Source: Verrucomicrobia bacterium UBA3761 (GTDB lineage Bacteria > Verrucomicrobiota > Kiritimatiellia > RFP12 > UBA1067). From it: a stretch of 49,252 nucleotides of DNA. Location: the NCBI GenBank assembly GCA_002371135.1, contig DFGB01000011.1, forward strand, positions 330 to 49,581, in the 5' to 3' direction. Numbering within the stretch: position 1 is the stretch's first letter; every line of letters begins with the position of its first letter. The translations under genes were made by a program, and so were the position numbers. The notes beneath the pieces are model-generated. The model saw only the letters and a list, made by a program, of their open reading frames with translations. It made no database searches and had not been told where the DNA came from. Shown here in pieces: positions 47,330 to 49,252 of this stretch.

Positions 47330-48723
47330 TTTTCTTTTTCCTTTCCTTCCATCCACTTGGCGGTATCGGTTTCGCCGCTGTCGGCATTCGCGCCGCGTAT
47401 CGCCGCGACGAGCGCGGGATCGGCAAAATACAGCTGCATCGCAACGGGCAGGACATTGCCGCCGTCGCGCGTTATCTCGAGTTGGACGTCATTCGCGGCG
47501 ACAGGCTTTACGAGGAGCCGTATGCGCCGCGCTCCTATCGCCTCGCCGGAAAGGATTTCGCGGCCGCCGGCGAGGATTCGCCAACCATCCACCTGTTCGC
47601 CGTTGGCGAGATCCTCGCGTAGCACGACGACGTTGAACGGCTCGCCCTCCGCCGCCTCTTTGGCGAACAGCGCATCGCGCATCGCTTTGAAACCGCGCAG
47701 CGAGCGGACGTCCTCCGCGTCGAGCGTCCCGTCCTTGCGCGGCGCGATGCCGATGTTCATCGTGCCGCCGTTGCCGACCGTGCCGCAATAGATTTTCGCG
47801 AGATACGCCGCATTCTTCACAGTGCCGCGGTCTCTCTCGTGGTAGAACCAACTCTTGCGCAGGGGGAAATCCGCCTCGCAGACGCGGAAGAATTCTCCGT
47901 CCGCCTTGCCTTTATTCTTATAGCGGGGGTATTCGGGATTGAGGAACTTGCGGTTTTCAAGTCCCCCGCAGGCGACCACCGTCGCGCGCGAATCGGGCGC
48001 AAGCATCCCGCGCTCGTTGCCCGGATAGCGGAAGTCGGAAGCATCGTCCTCGGCGAATATCGTCACGCCCGGCTGAAGTTCGCGGATCATGGCGAAGAGT
48101 TCGCCGAAGCGGTAGTAGTCGCGGCCGATGGTGCGCGTTTCCTTGGCGCCGCCGTAGAAGCCGCCGCCGCCGTTCGCGCCGTCGAACCACGCCTCGAAAA
48201 TTTCGCCGTAGTCGCCGCACGCGAGTTCGCGCAACTGCTCGTGGTAGATTTCGACGTAGCGCTCCGTCCCATAGTCCGCATTGTTCCTGTCCCAAGGCGA
48301 AACGTATACGCCGAACTTCAATCCGGCCTCGCGACAGGCCTCGGCCATCTCGCGCACTAGGTCGCCCTTGCCGCCGCGGAACGGCGACTTCGATATATTA
48401 TAAGGCGTCGTCTTCGTCGGCCAGAGACAGAAGCCGTCGTGATGCTTGGCTACGAGCACGATGCCGCCAGCCTTGCATTCCGACGCGATGCGGGCAGCGT
48501 CGAACTTATCTGGATTGAACAACGCCGGATCTTCGTCGCCGTATCCCCATTCCTTGTCCGTATAGGTATTGAGGCCGAAGTGCATTATCGCAATGACATC
48601 AGGACCTTCGGCAAGCCTCGCGGCGAGCGCCTCGCGCGGCACCGGCCGCTCCGCACCCGCGATGCCAAAGTGGACGGCGAAAAGCAAAACAGCGACCAGG
48701 AGTTTCAGCATGCGACTTTTCAT
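47326..48723 (-). CDS. alpha-L-fucosidase, GH29
   Basis: The 465-residue secreted enzyme has a signal peptide (about 1-24). The GH29 barrel shows MHFGLNTYTDKEWG, KHHDGFCLWPT and the catalytic aspartate in FEAWFDGANG, followed by a C-terminal beta domain. It removes terminal fucose from glycans such as mucin O-chains. A second ATG four codons on is possible. As first gene of the operon it would expose residues for the GH123-like and phosphodiesterase/phosphatase enzymes. Confidence 0.93.
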   Translation of the reverse strand: MKSRMLKLLVAVLLFAVHFGIAGAERPVPREALAARLAEGPDVIAIMHFGLNTYTDKEWGYGDEDPALFNPDKFDAARIASECKAGGIVLVAKHHDGFCLWPTKTTPYNISKSPFRGGKGDLVREMAEACREAGLKFGVYVSPWDRNNADYGTERYVEIYHEQLRELACGDYGEIFEAWFDGANGGGGFYGGAKETRTIGRDYYRFGELFAMIRELQPGVTIFAEDDASDFRYPGNERGMLAPDSRATVVACGGLENRKFLNPEYPRYKNKGKADGEFFRVCEADFPLRKSWFYHERDRGTVKNAAYLAKIYCGTVGNGGTMNIGIAPRKDGTLDAEDVRSLRGFKAMRDALFAKEAAEGEPFNVVVLREDLANGEQVDGWRILAGGREILSGEAIGARRIRLLVKPVAANDVQLEITRDGGNVLPVAMQLYFADPALVAAIRGANADSGETDTAKWMEGKEKEK

Positions 48724-48761
48724 TTTTCAATTTACGTTTTGAGATTTGCGCTCTCAGCATC

Positions 48762-48883
48762 CCTTTTTAACACAGAGGCACAGAGGCACAGAGAAAAAGT
48801 TGAAAAGTTGAAAGGTTGAAAAGTTGAAAAGTTGAAAGGTCGAAAAATTCTCTGTGTCCCTCTGTGCCTCTGTGTTAAAAAGG
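48762..48883. repeat. long hairpin repeat with GTTGAAAR loop
   Basis: Perfect 25-base arms (48762-48786 and 48859-48883) of CCTTTTTAACACAGAGG type enclose six GTTGAAAR units. It combines the two repeat families of the window in one element. The rest of 48724-49094 has ATCGTAAATC-type simple sequence and no gene. Confidence 0.9.
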
Positions 48884-49094
48884 AAGGCTTGAAATAAATC
48901 GTAAATCTCAAATCGTAAATCGAAAAATCGAAAATCTCTCTTGGCCGTCGGGCCGGACATCCACAACTGCATGCACACCATTATAGCATTCACGCGCGAC
49001 GGCGTCAAGCCACGGCTCCCTCTGGAGTTTACCCATTTTTCGATGCCACTCGATGTTTGTCGTGGCCTCGCGCGTTTTTTTGTAAAAAAAAGAG

Positions 49095-49158
49095 TAGCTC
49101 CTTTCCTCTGATTTTCGGTATAATACCGACAGCAAAACACAACCAGCAAAAGGAGCTA
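49095..49158 (+). promoter_or_regulatory. promoter with palindromic -10 and RBS-sequestering inverted repeat
   Basis: TCGGTATAATACCGA (49115-49129) is a perfect palindrome centred on the -10 box TATAAT (49119-49124). TAGCTCCTTT (49095-49104) is the exact complement of AAAGGAGCTA (49149-49158), which contains the ribosome-binding site of the gene at 49163. A transcript starting at the local promoter (near 49131) lacks the first arm and would be translated; read-through RNA from upstream would hide its ribosome-binding site. Confidence 0.65.
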
Positions 49159-49162
49159 CACC

Positions 49163-49252
49163 GTGAATGATACTATAATCGCCGCAAAAGCGAAAGAGCA
49201 ATTCGACATTTTTTTGCAATGGCATGCAATAGATTTTTATCGCAGAGTCGCA
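49163..49252 (+). CDS. start of an unidentified gene, cut by the window end
   Basis: Thirty codons from GTG 49163 are open to the window edge, with AAAGGAG 7 bases upstream. The beginning is helical and mixed-charge (IIAAKAKEQFDIF). The last codons coincide with the start of a TTTTTATCGCAGAG hairpin repeat, so the gene may be short or truncated by that repeat. The RBS-hiding arrangement upstream is reminiscent of transposase genes of some insertion sequences, but nothing in the 30 residues identifies it. Confidence 0.45.
   Translation, partial: MNDTIIAAKAKEQFDIFLQWHAIDFYRRVA

Overview
This window reads as a bacterial chromosome segment of high G+C, probably from the PVC superphylum and most likely a gut Kiritimatiellota or Lentisphaerota relative. 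The lineage is inferred, not proven. Supporting signs are a Ser/Thr kinase with a non-DFG activation motif next to an ECF sigma factor, secreted glycoside hydrolases suited to host glycans (GH29, GH2, GH123-like), many Sel1-repeat proteins, and dense families of long hairpin repeats between genes.

Layout. 1-4.8 kb is a leucine operon on +: promoter, Leu-rich leader peptide with a three-way attenuator, leuA, a fused leuC-leuD, and leuB. 4.9-10.9 kb (-) is a type III restriction-modification operon mod-fic-res, with a Fic protein between methyltransferase and nuclease. Next come two tRNAs (Gln, Asp) and a YoeB/DinJ-like toxin-antitoxin pair, all on -. 12-20.6 kb holds a truncated heparinase-like gene, a GH2 beta-galactosidase, a LysM membrane protein, tgt-yajC, a coiled-coil membrane protein overlapping a tiny lipoprotein gene, and an RluA-type pseudouridine synthase.

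20.9-36.1 kb is the accessory core. Two minus-strand clusters of unfamiliar secreted or membrane genes (Sel1 repeats, DnaJ-type zinc fingers, small lipoproteins, M16 peptidase, an NYN-nuclease/Sel1 fusion, a DUF3298 protein, two disrupted genes) are each headed by a copy of the same ~440-bp non-coding element. Between them, on +, lies a compact RiPP cassette: an ABC exporter, a 42-residue precursor peptide absent from ordinary gene lists because of its size, and a graspetide-type ATP-grasp ligase. I regard this as the most exciting system in the window.

36.4-39.5 kb (+) is a kinase / ECF sigma / secreted protein module. 39.6-43.6 kb (-) holds nfo-panC-small membrane protein-acyltransferase, coupled by overlapping start and stop codons over much of its length, and a hexose-6-phosphate mutarotase. 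43.8-48.7 kb (-) is a tightly coupled glycan operon: GH29 fucosidase, GH123-like protein, and an unusual fusion of a phosphodiester glycosidase with a histidine acid phosphatase. The window ends in the start of a small gene whose ribosome-binding site can pair with upstream sequence.

Two repeat families recur. Short palindromes with the core CGGCTTCAGCCG occur near the leu operon and the tRNAs, one pair lying inside the leuCD reading frame. Long hairpins built from CAGAGG-type units and GTTGAAAR units lie between many genes and supply the stop codons of several. Several promoters place the -10 box exactly 7 bases before the start codon, so leaderless translation looks common here.
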